Source: Mortierella alpina
Taxonomy: Eukaryota; Mortierellomycota; Mortierellomycetes; Mortierellales; Mortierellaceae
Direction of reading: 5' to 3'
NCBI GenBank assembly: GCA_029449245.1
Contig: JANATF010000002.1
Location: 2,852,001 to 2,916,000, forward strand
Length of the DNA stretch: 64,000 bases
Shown: one piece after another, positions 1-10,523 of the stretch
Numbering within the stretch: position 1 is the first letter of the stretch
How the letters are laid out: each line of letters starts with the position of its first letter
The notes under the pieces: model-generated
What the model saw: only the letters and a program-made list of their open reading frames with translations
What the model was told of the DNA's origin: nothing
The model's database searches: none
Position numbers and translations under genes: made by a program

Positions 1-311
1 CAGGTGACGGGATCCTTCATTTTTGTCTGCTCTTTCTTCCAGGAAGTTCTTTCTTTCTTTTCCTCACTTATTCTCCAACCAAACCAACAAGGTAAGCTAA
101 CGATCGGATGGACAAGAGGCAGAAGATTCCTGTGGGCTTTTCTCTCTTTCTCATCAGCCTCCCGGTCAAGGATCGCCTTCCGCAACTCTACACGGCCATT
201 CTGGTTTCCATCGACGCAGAGCCGGGGATCAATGGTTTACTACTTCATCGTTCTGGAGAGATCCGGCCAACGCTCCACGATCACCTCTGCTTCAAGGAAT
301 AATGAGGTGCC

Positions 312-545
312 GAGATTCGCCTTGAGACTGAGGATTACATACTGGAGTGGATTGAATATCTCGTTGTTACAAGCTATCCAGTGCTTCTGCATATTTTTTA
401 CACGCTCGACTCTTTTTTTTCGCACGCGTTGAAAGTCGATCCCATCCGTGAGAAACTCCTCGCCGAACGATATCACGCATGGAAAGAAGGCGACTATCAT
501 TCACATGTACCGCAGAATGCTAACGATGACTTCTCTGGTTGTTGA
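312..545 (+). other. Unassigned open frame just upstream of VDAC
   Basis: A stop-free frame encodes about 77 residues beginning EIRLETEDYILEWIEY and ending NANDDFSGC before a TGA. Its composition looks protein-like, with aromatic and charged residues alternating. Two stops (TAA, TGA) lie immediately upstream in the same frame, and the frame ends only 25 bases before the VDAC ATG. A separate gene ending so close to the next start would be unusual. It may be a chance frame in the VDAC 5' leader, a last exon of a gene entering from the left, or a relic. I do not recognise the family. Confidence 0.2.
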
Positions 546-570
546 CGCCTTGTCTGTTAGTATTCCCACA

Positions 571-1716
571 ATGGCCACCTCCGTCCCCGTCCCCTTCGCT
601 GACCTCGGCAAGTCCACCAACGACTTGCTCGGAAAGGATTTCCCTGTCGGTCACACCAAGTTCGAGCTCAAGACTGTCGCCCCTAACGGTGTTGTACGTT
701 GCCGCCTCGCTGACGAATCGGTTGTTTTTTCAGTCTTCATCGCTGGTTGCTGTATGAACAATCGCCATTAACCGCCCTCTTTCTCGCTCTCTCTCTCTCT
801 CCCTGTTCTTCTCAACCCAATTGCTTGGATGACGACATTTTACTCGACAATTTTTTGTTCCTACTTGTGATCGCGTCTTTTCGGGATCTTTCCATCTCGC
901 TGGATGCTCTGTGTGCCACCTGGCGTTTTCGTTGTTTTGGCTTGCGGCATACAACAGACCTTCAATGTCCTCGGAAACCAGGATAGCAAGTCTGGCCACA
1001 TCAACGGTGAGCTCAAGACCAAGTACGTTGACTACAAGAATGGCTTGACCGTTACCGAGGCTTGGACCACCGGCAACCTCCTCACCACTCAGATCGAGCT
1101 CGAAAACAAGGTCGCTAAGGGCTTGAAGCTCGACATCACCGGAGGCTTCCTTCCCTCCGAGGGCAAGAAGAACGCCAAGGTTGGTGTCCAGTACAAGCAG
1201 CTCGGCTTCAACTCCCGCGCCTACCTTGACCTTTTCAAGGGCCCCACCTTCACTGGTGATGTTGTTGTTGGTCGCGACGGCTTCTTGGTCGGAGGTGATG
1301 TCTCGTACGACGTTGGTGGTGCTTACATTACCCGCTTCGCCGCTGCCGCTGGCTACACCGCCCCCGAGTACTCTGTCGCTCTCCACGCCCAGAACTCGTT
1401 CAAGGTCTTCTCTGCCTCGTACTACCACCGCATCAGCGCTGATCTCGAGGCTGGTGCCAAGGCCGTCTGGGACTCCAAGGCTGCCCCTGCTGGCGAGAAG
1501 GCCAAGGCCCCTGTTGCCCTTGAGGTCGGTGCCAAGCTCTACCTCGACCGTGATGCCTTTGTCAAGGCCAAGGTCAACAACGCTGGTGTTCTCGGTCTCG
1601 GATACACCCAGGCTCTCCGCAAGGGTGTTAAGGTCTCTGTTGGCGGTCTCTTCGACACCACCAAGCTCGACCAGGCTGCCCACAAGCTCGGCGTCTCCTT
1701 TGTCTTTGAGGCATAA
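571..1716 (+). CDS. POR1: Mitochondrial outer-membrane porin (VDAC)
   Basis: Voltage-dependent anion channel, the beta-barrel that passes metabolites and nucleotides through the mitochondrial outer membrane. There are two exons, 571-693 and 958-1716, giving 293 residues, close to the usual 283 or so. The N-terminus MATSVPVPFADLGKSTNDLL is the family's N-terminal helix. The rest alternates short amphipathic strands (TKYVDYKNGLTVTEAW, VGVQYKQLGFNSRAYLD), and a GLGYTQALRKGVKVSVGG stretch and a final KLGVSFVFEA strand close the barrel. The intron has a GTACGT donor and a CAACAG acceptor. No targeting presequence is visible, as expected for this family. Codon bias is strong (C/G third positions), which suggests high expression and creates a long antisense frame that is not a gene. 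Confidence 0.96.
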
Positions 1717-2124
1717 GTCGCTCGATGCCATTGATCCCACACTTAATATTACTTTCGCAATATAATTGTTTCTATGAACTTTGCTGATCGAAAGGGACAC
1801 GGTCCGGGCGGGGATTCGCTTGGGGAAAGGGTGACTTTGAGTGCTGTAGTGGACGGGATTGCACCGAGGAAAATCATTTTCCTGTGTTTCTGGCGACCCC
1901 CAAAAAAGTGCTCCCCACGATAAAACGGCATTGCATTCTGCATCACCTTGTCTTCTTCTCATCCCTCCTGCCCCCTCTCGGTCTCGACGAAAGAACGAAT
2001 CGCCAAAGGAGAGCACGACGCGGCTGCCTTCACCCTATCCACTCTTTGACCCTCTCGTGGCTACTGCCTCACGCTCGCAGTCCCTACCCTCCTCTCCATT
2101 CTCGACTGGCTCCTCCTACTCCTC
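1717..2124. other. Intergenic region between VDAC and the ABC transporter
   Basis: The 408 bases hold the VDAC 3' untranslated region and the promoter or leader of the next gene. Pyrimidine-rich stretches occur near 1940-2110. I see no further gene or RNA. Confidence 0.5.
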
Positions 2125-5100
2125 ATGGCCCCCGTGCTGAGCCTTCCATTGGGATTGCATCGCAAACCCAGGTCCACCCTCGCAGGACTCTCCTTCCTCT
2201 TAGCCTATGTCTTAATCCGCAGGCAGCAAACCCGAGCCAGGCGCCGCTCTCGTCGAGCCACTGCCGCGGCTGCTGCTGCAGACAAGGGTCGTGACGGCTC
2301 GGTGAAACCCCGCCGGGTCGGAGTCGACAAACACTTTGTGGAGCAGCTCAAGAAGCTGCTGCCCATCTGTATCCCAGGTCTGGCTAGCAAGGAGGCTGGG
2401 CTCCTCACAGCACTGGCCACCATTCTGATCGCGCGGTAAGCAGCTGGACGGCATTGTGACAATCCACTCCCTTCATACCGTCGACACAGCATCGCCATTT
2501 CCTTTCGTTTGACTCAATCTCTCTTTTCGCTTCTCATTCTCTTTCTCTTTTTGCTCGACCCCCACGATATATAGAACATGGCTGGATGTTTGGTTTTCAG
2601 GACTGAATGGTGCGGTGGTTAAGGCTATCGTCTCTCGAGACCGGAAGAAGTTTATCGCCAAGGCCATTATTGAGTTTGGGCTGATGATGGTAGGCTATAT
2701 GAACAACGTCAACAACAGCGTGTTCGACACTATCGCTTTTGTTGAATACCAAAAACGCGCACCCATTCACTCGCACGGATAATGCGGGAGAGTCTTCACG
2801 TGGAAATCGGCGAACGGTTTCATTCGTTGCTAACGACTTGGTCCTATTTATGTGCTCGCTTTAGTGGCCCATGAGCATCGTCAATAACTCGCTCAAGTTC
2901 ACAATCAGCGCTTTGGCATTGTCATTCAGGGAACGCCTCACAAAGGTACACCACGAACGATCTAGCTATTATAAGCGACTGTTTAAACCACGGAAAGAAC
3001 TACTGGCGAGCCTCTAAATACTTCTCACTTATTCACGCGTCCTCACTTGCCGCTTCAACTGGAATAGTTCGCTCATAGCCAGTACTTGGATGGAATTACG
3101 TTCTACAAGATCTCCAACATCGACAACCGTATCCAGAATGCGGATCAACTGCTCACGCAGGACATTGACAAGTTTGCAGACAACCTCAGCCATTTATACT
3201 CGGACATTGCCAAGCCCTTGGTCGATATCGTACTCTTTGCTTACAAACTTGGTGAAGCCATGTAAGCCAACAACTCCATGGAGCATGGACATTTGGTTGC
3301 TTGCCCTATATGTGGACTGTTGGAAGTGTATTCTGACCACTCGATTACAACTTCGATATTGAATGCATTTCACCAGCGGAGGAGAGGCACCTTTTTACAT
3401 GATCGGATACTTCTTCTTGTCCGGAGTTGTCTTGCGTGCTTTGTCACCACCTTTCGGCAAATGTAAGTCGATGCCACTGGAATGGTCATTGCTATGATGG
3501 CGGTCACTAGTAGAGTCTGACAGGCTGTTTCTCTTGACCTGATCCACTTTGTAGACACTGCTGTTGAGCAAAAACTAGAGGGAGATTTCCGCTTTGCTCA
3601 TTCGCGTATCATTGCCCACTCAGAAGAGATTGCATTCTACAATGGAGCCGAACGTGAAAAGGAGGGCGTGAACAGCAGTTTTGACAAGGTACTGGATGGC
3701 TCTATCCATAATTGTACCTTCTGCATTACTTCCTCTTACCCCTCAATCTTCCCACGCTAATCATTTTATTTCCAACCTGCTCGTCATTCCTTCGTGAAGA
3801 TTGCGCGCCACGTTCGTAAGGTGTATACAATGCGCTTTGCCAACGGTATCCTCGACTCGGTTTTGGTCAAGTACTGCGCTACCATGACCGCTTACTAGTA
3901 AGTATATACACGTGCCGCAATCAGCACACACTACAAAGCAGCCGCCATAGCGTCTCATGGCCATACATACTAATCGTCGTGACTTCATTCGCGTTGTTTA
4001 GCCTCCTGGCGCGCCCTGTATTTGATCCCTCATATGGTACTCCAGCACCATTAATATTCAGTCGCGCATCGCCGTTGCAACATAAACGCTTTCGATACAT
4101 CATGAATCTTACATTCAATGCATTCATAACGTAGCAACGGAGCACATGGGACGAGTCTCCGCTGACCCAACCAAGATCGTTGAGGATTACTCCAGGAATT
4201 GTAAGTGAATAAGGTCTTGTCCGATCGTTCTACAGTCAATGGCACGCTTTCCACCATCTGACCAGGTTTTTGATTTCATTTATAGCTGGATACCTCGTTA
4301 ACTTGTCCCAAGCGGTGGGCCGACTTATTTTGGCTGGACGCGATCTTACGCGCTTCGCAGGATATACGTCTCGCGTGTCCGAGCTGTTTGAGGTCCTGGA
4401 AGACATTAAGAAGGGACGCTATGAGCGAACCATGGTCACCAAGAGTGAAGGGCCGTCGACACCACAAAGCCAGGCTGTCAACACTAATGATTTGAAGGGC
4501 AAGGTCGTTACACAGGATGGGGTAATCATCTTTGACAAGGTGCCGATTGTGACCCCCAACAACGATGTGTTGCTGAAAGAGCTGAGCTTCAAGGTCACCA
4601 AAGGCACCGATGTCATCATTGCCGGACCCAATGGTAAATTGCATGCTACAGGCCTACGTCTAACTCAACTGGGATGAATCTTGCCTTAAAAATACTGATC
4701 TCCCTTGTTGTAGGATGCGGAAAATCCTCCTTGTTCCGTATCCTTGGCGATCTTTGGCCCCTCTTTGGCGGAACGGTAACGAAACCTCATCCCTCAAAGC
4801 TGTTTTACGTCCCACAGAAGCCATACCTGGCTCTTGGCACGTTCAGGGACCAAGTGATTTATCCGGACACAAAGCAACAGGCCCTCGCCAAGGGTTTCAC
4901 GGACCAAAAGCTATTTGAGCTCTTGAGTGTGGTCCATCTCGGCTACTTAATCGACCGGGAGGGCGGTTGGAACTCTGTTCAGGACTGGGCAGATGTGTAA
5001 GTTTCATTGAATTGAATGACTGATCTTCTTGGTTGTTTTGTACATTCAAGTTCTTGGGTATTCAATACCCCTTTCCCTCTATGCTTCAACTAGGCTGTCT

Positions 5101-5454
5101 GGAGGCGAAAAGCAGCGTGTTGCAATGGCGCGTCTATTCTACCATCGCCCACAGTTTGCGATTTTGGACGAGTGCACATCTGCTGTCAGTATTGACGTGG
5201 AGGGCATCATGTATGAGCATGCACGTCAATCCGGCATCACGTTGTTCACGGTCTCTCACCGCCCATCCTTGATTCGGTACCACGAGTACCTCTTGCGTTT
5301 CGATGGTGAGGGTAACTACCAGTTCCGAAAGCTCGACAAGGAGGATATGCAGCAGACAGCGTTTGGTTTTGGACACGGCAAATCGAAGCGGATCCAAAAG
5401 CTAGAGGAGGACGATCGCGATGGAGAGGATGCAGACACCGAGAACAGTGTATAA
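2125..5454 (+). CDS. Peroxisomal ABC half-transporter, ABCD/ALD family
   Basis: Half-size ABC transporter of the ABCD1/Pxa type, which imports very-long-chain fatty acyl-CoA into peroxisomes as a dimer. Twelve exons (2125-2435, 2575-2689, 2865-2945, 3068-3261, 3377-3462, 3555-3688, 3800-3897, 4002-4036, 4135-4200, 4286-4633, 4714-4996, 5094-5454) keep frame and give 703 residues. The membrane half has the family blocks [33 protein letters not shown] and [16 protein letters not shown] (the EAA-like loop), then [12 protein letters not shown]. The nucleotide-binding half has a Walker A GPNGCGKSS split by an intron, the Q-loop region [20 protein letters not shown], signature LSGGEKQR, Walker [11 protein letters not shown] and the H-loop HRPSL. 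The acidic tail is species-specific. Which of the two usual fungal subunits (Pxa1 or Pxa2) it corresponds to cannot be decided by eye. Confidence 0.94.
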
Positions 5455-5552
5455 TGCAGAACTTTGAGCACACAGGTAACGTTAGAGAGAAAGGGAAAAA
5501 ACAAAATAAACCATCGCTTTCTAAACTCGGACCCGCTACATGACTACATGGA

Positions 5553-5700
5553 TATCTTTTTTTTTTTTTGACTGCATGGATATCATCACAGGCGACCCCA
5601 AACTGTGGTCGATCCCATCCCACCAAGCACTAGTATGGCTAAGGTCTAGGTTTTCGATTTAAAACTCCTGACCGCGGCCCCAGGGCGCCAGGGGCTCAAA
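5553..5700 (-). mobile_element. Possible SINE-like element with A-tail (weak)
   Basis: Read on the minus strand, a GC-rich body with a TTTTAAATCGAAAACC stretch resembling a pol III B box runs into a poly-A of about 13. The 15-base sequence GATATCCATGCAGTC before the A-tract recurs after it with one change (GATATCCATGTAGTC). The architecture resembles the better-supported insertion at 6191, but no flanking target duplication is seen at the 5' end, so this could also be a tandem duplication around an A-tract. Confidence 0.3.
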
Positions 5701-5877
5701 ATGCCTCGGAGCAAGTAGTATGGTTGTGTAGTATGGTTGTGTTCACAGATACATGTAGCACAGACTTAGCCGCTAATTCTGTCGCGGGTAACTGGGGATT
5801 GAGCAGGAAGGGGTCAGGTGAAGGACAGGAGTCAAAGGTCAGGCAGTTCACAGAGTCGGGCACAGGTCAAAGGTCAT

Positions 5878-6014
5878 CGAGATATCGATCTCGGTACACG
5901 GGAAACTATCTACGAGATATCTGATCTCGGCAAACGGGTAGCAATCAGGGTCCACGAGATATCTGATCTCGGCACAAGGGTTCTATCAAAAGAGGTGAGA
6001 TATCGGATCTGATC
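5878..6014. repeat. Iterated near-palindrome CGAGATATC(T)GATCTCGG
   Basis: Three good copies (5878-5894, 5913-5930, 5955-5972) and one degraded copy (5996-6014) of an 17-18 base element whose arms CGAGAT and ATCTCG are inverted around a 4-5 base centre. Spacers of 18-24 bases give a period of 35-42. Spacers share an ACGGG or AAGGG piece, so this is a degenerate tandem repeat of a hairpin-forming unit. Confidence 0.7.
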
Positions 6015-6170
6015 TTTATTGCAGGTATTCACAGAGGGTATTTACAGGTAGAGGCATTCCATAAACATAGTGATATTGCGTTATGATTGCGAGAACAAGT
6101 ATTGGCGTTATAGAGAAACTGGTATTGACGTGATCAACAAGGGGAAAAGTAGGAAACGGGACGGGGGTAA

Positions 6171-6335
6171 GGAAGAGTTGGCACTTAGGATTTTTTTTTT
6201 TTTGATAACTACGATCCCCGGGAGCATGATAGGAGGGCGATTCAAAACTATGTAGGACTAGGCCGTTAGTTAAGCAACCACGGCTCCCCCGTTACTGCCG
6301 CGCCAGCCTGCGCCGGGAAGAGTTGGCACTTAGGA
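6171..6335 (-). mobile_element. SINE-like retroposon flanked by a perfect 20-bp target-site duplication
   Basis: The 20-mer GGAAGAGTTGGCACTTAGGA occurs at 6171-6190 and again, identical, at 6316-6335. Between them lie 125 bases that read on the minus strand as a GC-rich head, a stretch resembling a pol III A box (GTGGTTGCTTAACTAACGG), a B-box-like GTTTTGAATCGCC, a tail sequence ending GTAGTTATC and 13 As. A short pol III-like body, an A-tail and a long target duplication are the hallmarks of a SINE moved by LINE machinery. Removing one repeat plus the body restores a continuous purine-rich sequence. The identical duplications suggest a recent insertion. Family assignment is not possible by eye. 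Confidence 0.75.
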
Positions 6336-6472
6336 GTAGGAAAGGGAAATAAGGGAAAGGGAGGAAATAATGAAGGAGGAAATAAAGGAGGAAGGAAATA
6401 AGGGATAGCACGTGCTAGGAATACTTAGTGTCATGTTGGGCTCGACAATTCAACCAATCAGAGCGCTTCAAA

Positions 6473-6544
6473 TCCCTGGTAGTATAGTGGTTAGTATCTC
6501 CGCCTGTCACGCGGAAGACCGGGGTTCAATTCCCCGCCAAGGAG
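6473..6544 (+). tRNA. tRNA-Asp (GTC)
   Basis: A 72-nt cloverleaf with anticodon stem TCCGC/GCGGA, loop CTGTCAC (anticodon GTC), T-stem CGGGG/CCCCG with loop TTCAATT, A box TAGTATAGTGG and B box GGTTCAATTCC, and discriminator G. There is no intron. The acceptor stem TCCCTGG/CCAAGGA has one mismatch, C4 against A69, where T would pair. A run of seven Ts at about 6550-6556 gives a pol III terminator. It is the only tRNA I found in the window. Confidence 0.93.
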
Positions 6545-6560
6545 CTTTCTTTTTTTGTCT
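6545..6560 (+). terminator. Pol III T-run after tRNA-Asp
   Basis: CTTTCTTTTTTTG follows the tRNA 3' end directly. A run of four or more Ts on the sense strand is the normal RNA polymerase III stop. Confidence 0.75.
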
Positions 6561-6625
6561 TTGAGGAAACAGCAGATCGCGTTTGGCCGTTTTTTTTCGT
6601 AGAAACCGTGTTCCCTTTTTTTCGA

Positions 6626-6782
6626 AAAAGATAATATGACATGATATGTCATTTTAGTTGTTCTGACAGCACCATCGTTTTATGCCATTTTAACGTCTTT
6701 CTATATATTCTAACATGCATGTCATTCTATCTTTCTGCCAGATACATGTCAGAATAACTGGATATTGTGACATTACCGCTCG
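6626..6782. repeat. Left hairpin-rich arm of the repeat island
   Basis: Contains the palindrome ATGACATGATATGTCAT (6636-6652) beside GATAAT, further TGTCAGAATA and GTGACATTACC pieces, and T-rich spacers. The order GATAAT-TGACA near one end and GATA..GTGACATTACC.CTC at the other is mirrored, inverted, in 11140-11377. No coding potential is seen. Confidence 0.5.
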
Positions 6783-7960
6783 GCGAGACGAGGGTGAATT
6801 GCTTCATTTTGGCTTGGGGAAAACGGTGGAGATGATTATTCGACGAGGACTTACTTTCAGAGTCGTTGTGCCAGTTTTTGTCGAAAGAAACGGAAATGAA
6901 GGTAGCTTCTACTGGAAACGATATTGGGTAGCCCTGGAAGATCTGGTACTACTAGCGAGCAGAAGCACCGCCGTTCATATCTGCTAATACAAATGAGGCG
7001 TTGACCTACACACTAATAGCTGTTGCTCTTCATGTATCATGGCCGAGCAGGAAAACAACCGTGTGCTATATACATCCTCTTCTTGCGATAGATTACGAAG
7101 TGCGACTCATCTTTTTCTGAATTTGCACATGTATACGAGCGAGAGGGATCTAAAGCACACCTACAAGAACGAAGTCTGCCTCGCAGACATGTATGCTGGC
7201 TTGAGAGTTGCAAGTGCATTCAGAACAGCCTTATCTCTTTCATGGGTTACAACCGCCTACAGCAGTGCTGTACGCCATGCCAACGCGACCATTCCTTTTC
7301 AGAAACAATTCACCAGCTGCGAAAAGACGCAGTGTAACACTCCTCATATGGCACGATGATCGGGGTATGATGACTGGGTAACACTGGTATCAAGGAAGCG
7401 GTGGTAGGGTTGCGACAAGTGGAGCCGACGATTTCTATTTCTAAGTAATCAACATGGTCGTGTATTGGTGCTATCATACGTTGGTTAGATGTTGCGCTAG
7501 AGTTCCTGTTGCACTTGCTCAGAGCCTCTGCCATCTATCTCCTACAGCACTTTTTGAAGCAATAGGTATATTTTAGTGTTCTTCATAGGGCGCCATTCAA
7601 CGGCACCATGTCTGTATGCTCCTCTAAGATCAACGTCCACTCTTCTGCCTTGCACCATTTTCCTCCCTCTTATGCCTCTGCCACAATTATCCAGTTCCTG
7701 TCGCCTCCCTCAACACTCAACAGGAAATATTACACTCACACCACTCTTCAGCCCTAAACCACGTTTCGAGCCGCTAAATAAAAAAACTCACTTCGTCCTG
7801 ATCATTTCTGTCTTCTGGAGGCATGCGAGAGCACAAGAATAGGTGTTCGAATGAGCTTGAAGCAGGTCATCCAACTATAGACTTGTAGCGTGTTGGATCA
7901 AGTATACTGGACTCTCAATAGAGACGAATCTCCTGAGCGTCTCACTAAGTTGATGCTGGG
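6783..7960. other. Gene-free stretch inside the repeat island
   Basis: About 1.2 kb with only short, unconserved open frames, no recognisable domain, no tRNA and no splice-consistent exon chain. Base composition is more even than in the flanking genes. Decayed transposon sequence is possible but I cannot identify any. Confidence 0.4.
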
Positions 7961-7964
7961 GAGC

Positions 7965-8152
7965 TGTGCCCAGGCACTCAATAGCATCACTCTTTGTGAA
8001 GTAGTAGCGTGTGCGTAGGCTGAGTAGTGGGTAATTGAAGATCATGGCAGCAAGGCCGTACCTAAAAATCGTGCATGTTCAAGAATGAACAGCGTTGGTA
8101 CGGTTCCCTATTCGGGCGCAAGCACGGTTTGATATCCCGCGAAAACTGCTGG
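7965..8152 (+). repeat. Inner inverted-repeat arm, left copy A
   Basis: Shares with the reverse complement of 10524-10702 the ordered blocks AGCATCACTCTTT, GCGTAGGCTGAG or GTGTAGGCTGAG, ATGGCAGCAAGGCCGTACC or ATGGTAGCAAGGCCGTACC, TTCAAGAATGAAC, TGGTACGGTTCCCTATTC and CAAGCACGGTTTGAT. Similarity is high over about 180 bases with few indels, so this is a true inverted copy. Confidence 0.75.
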
Positions 8153-8234
8153 GAGAGTCACTTTAATCATTCGGCTCTGCTGCGAACTCAAATACCTGAT
8201 CCGGCGCCTTACCAGTCTCCAGATATAGGGTTTC

Positions 8235-8366
8235 ATCCAGGCCCTCTCCAGAACTACTCTTTGTGTGGTTGTAGCGTTCGTGTAGGCTGAGCATTGGGTC
8301 AGTGAAATTCATGGCAGCAAGACCGTACCAAAAAATCGTACCTGATCAAGAATGAACGGCAATCGC
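8235..8366 (+). repeat. Inner arm, second direct copy B
   Basis: Repeats copy A in the same orientation: a CTCTTTGTG block, GTGTAGGCTGAGCATTGGGT, ATTCATGGCAGCAAGACCG, ATCGTACCTGATCAAGAATG and AACGGC. It lies directly left of the tandem array and lacks the TACGGTTCCCTATTC block. The right end of the array has a single inverted copy. Confidence 0.65.
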
Positions 8367-8384
8367 ACGCACATAAAACTGTAG

Positions 8385-10505
8385 CTCAGGCACAGCGGGT
8401 CAGGCTATTTTGTTAAGTTTGTGCGCTATGCAAAAATACATATAATACTACAAAAAAGCACCACGGAGTCCTTGCGGATCGCGTTCAATGTCTGGTACTG
8501 CTACCCGAGGCACCAGGTGGCCATTTGGTGCCATTTGTAGTACCCAGGGCTTTCTGTCATAGCAGTCTCGTTCATCATCCGTCTGCCCTCAATTTGCGAA
8601 TGGAGTTTTTTGACGCCTGCTCATTCCATCGACTTTTTTCGAGCCTCGGGAGCGTGCTGCATCAGGCCAGGCACTGTTTTCTTGGTTTACTCATCACCAT
8701 CTGGGTTGCGGAATCAGCCCTTTCCCCTTTGAACTGAATCATAAATTGTTAAATACCAAGAGTGGGACCTTTTGCGACGGCGAATGTTGCCGATTCCAGA
8801 ATTTGGTTATAATTGTGATTCAAGCGGCTCGGACGATCGAGCTCGCTCTGAACAAGCCCACGGTACCGGCAGTATTGTATTATAGGCATTTCGGCACTAT
8901 TCAACGAGCATCTGCAAGATCCGGGTCTGATCGGCCAATAAGAGGCGCCATATGGATGGGCCATAGCAACTCAGGCACAGCGAATCAGTGCATATTTTAG
9001 GTTTGTGCGCAATGCTTAATGGCATTGTCTATAGTGCTGTATAAAGACCATACAGCGCGCCACAGAGCCCTTGCAGATCGCGCTAAGTGCCTGGCACTAT
9101 TACCCGGACCGCCAGGTAGCCATCGGGTGCCATTGCGGTAGCCAGGGCATTCTGTCATACGGTGTCGTAAATCATCGCGCCTCAGTTTGCTATTGTGGTT
9201 TTTGGCGCCTGCTCATTCCATCGACTTTTCTCGAGCCTCGGGAGCGTGCTTCATCACGCCAGGCAGTGTTTTCTTGGTTTACTAATCTTCACCATCTGAA
9301 TTGCGGAATCCGCCTTTTCACGAAAGAGTAGGACCCGTTACGACGAATGTTGACGATTCCTGAATTTGGTTATAATTCCAATTCAAGCAGCTCGGACGAG
9401 CGAGCTCGCTCTGGACAAGCCCACAGTACCGGTGGTATCGTATTATAAACGTTTCGGCACTAATCGTGGGGCATTCTCAAGAACTGGCCCCAATAGGCCA
9501 ATGAGATGCGCCATGCGGTTCCTATGGCCCATATGCAGGTGTATGGCAACTCAGGCACAGTGGGCCAGTGCTTATTTTAGGTTTGTGGAATATGCAAAAA
9601 TACATATAACGCTGTATAAACACCATGCAGCGCGCCACAGAGTGCTTGCGGGTCGCGTTCAGTGCCTGGTACTGCTACTCGGCCCGCCAGGTAGCCATCG
9701 GGTGCCATTGCGGTACCTAGGGTTCTCTGTCATAGCAGAGTCGTGAATTATATGACCTTAGATTGCTAATGGTGTAATTGTCACCTGCTTATTCTAGCCA
9801 CTTTTCGCGAGCCTCGGGAGCGTGCTACATCACGCCAGGCAGTGTTTTCTTGGTTTACTCATCTTCACCATCTGAGTTGCGGAATCGGCCTTTTCACCAA
9901 GAGTGGGGCCCTCTGCGATGGTGAATGTTGCCGATTCTTGAATTTGGTTATAATTGCAATTCAAGCAGCTCGGACGATCGAGCTCGCTCTGGACAAACCC
10001 ACCGTACCGGTAGTATCGCATTATAAGCACTACGGCACTAGTCGACGGCATCGGAAAGAACTGGCTCTGATCGGCCAATGAGAGGCGCCATACGGTTGGT
10101 AATGGCCCATATGCATGGCAACTCAGGCACAGCAGGCCAGTGCTTATTTTAGGTTTGTGCGCAATGCTAATTGACATATAATGCTGTGTAAACACCATGC
10201 AACGCGCCACAGAGTCCTTGCGGATCGCTTTGAGTGCTTGGCTCTGCTACCCAAGGCACCCCGGTAGCCATAGAGTGCCACTGCGGTACCGAGGGCTCTT
10301 TATCATATTAGAGTCGTCAATCGTGTGGCATCAGTTTGCTAATGGAGTTTTTTAGCGCTTGCTCATTCCATCGACTTTTTTCGAGCCTCGGGAGCGCGCT
10401 GCATCATGCCAGGCACTGGTTTCTTGGTTTACTCATTTTCACCATCTGAGTTGCAGAATCGACCTTTTCACTCAGAGTAAGGCTCTTTACGATGGCAAAT
10501 TGTTT
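8385..10505 (+). repeat. Tandem array of about 580-bp units, about 3.7 copies
   Basis: The phrase CTCAGGCACAG starts units at 8385, 8970, 9550 and 10122, giving periods of 585, 580 and 572. Each unit repeats the same landmarks: a TTTGTGCGC or TATGCAAAAATACATATAA segment, CTTGCGGATCGCG, GTAGCCATCGGGTGCCATT, TCGAGCCTCGGGAGCGTGCT, TTTTCTTGGTTTACTCAT, GAATTTGGTTATAATT and a CTCGGACGATCGAGCTCGCTC motif. The last copy stops after the CCTTTTCACTCAGAG block. Open frames in the units are not conserved between copies, so the array is non-coding. Copies differ by scattered substitutions, so amplification is not very recent. Confidence 0.85.
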
Positions 10506-10523
10506 AACGCGAATCTTGCCAAT

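Noticed and set aside
730-2016. 428-codon antisense frame over VDAC
   Set aside because: It mirrors a GC3-biased highly expressed gene, is rich in Val/Gly/Asp/Ala, and has no domain. It is a codon-bias shadow.
5878-6014. CRISPR-like array
   Set aside because: The spaced repeats are short and degenerate, spacers share sequence, and the genome is eukaryotic.
9366-10210. 126-codon frames within the tandem array (both strands)
   Set aside because: They are not conserved between the repeat copies, which carry indels that shift the frame.
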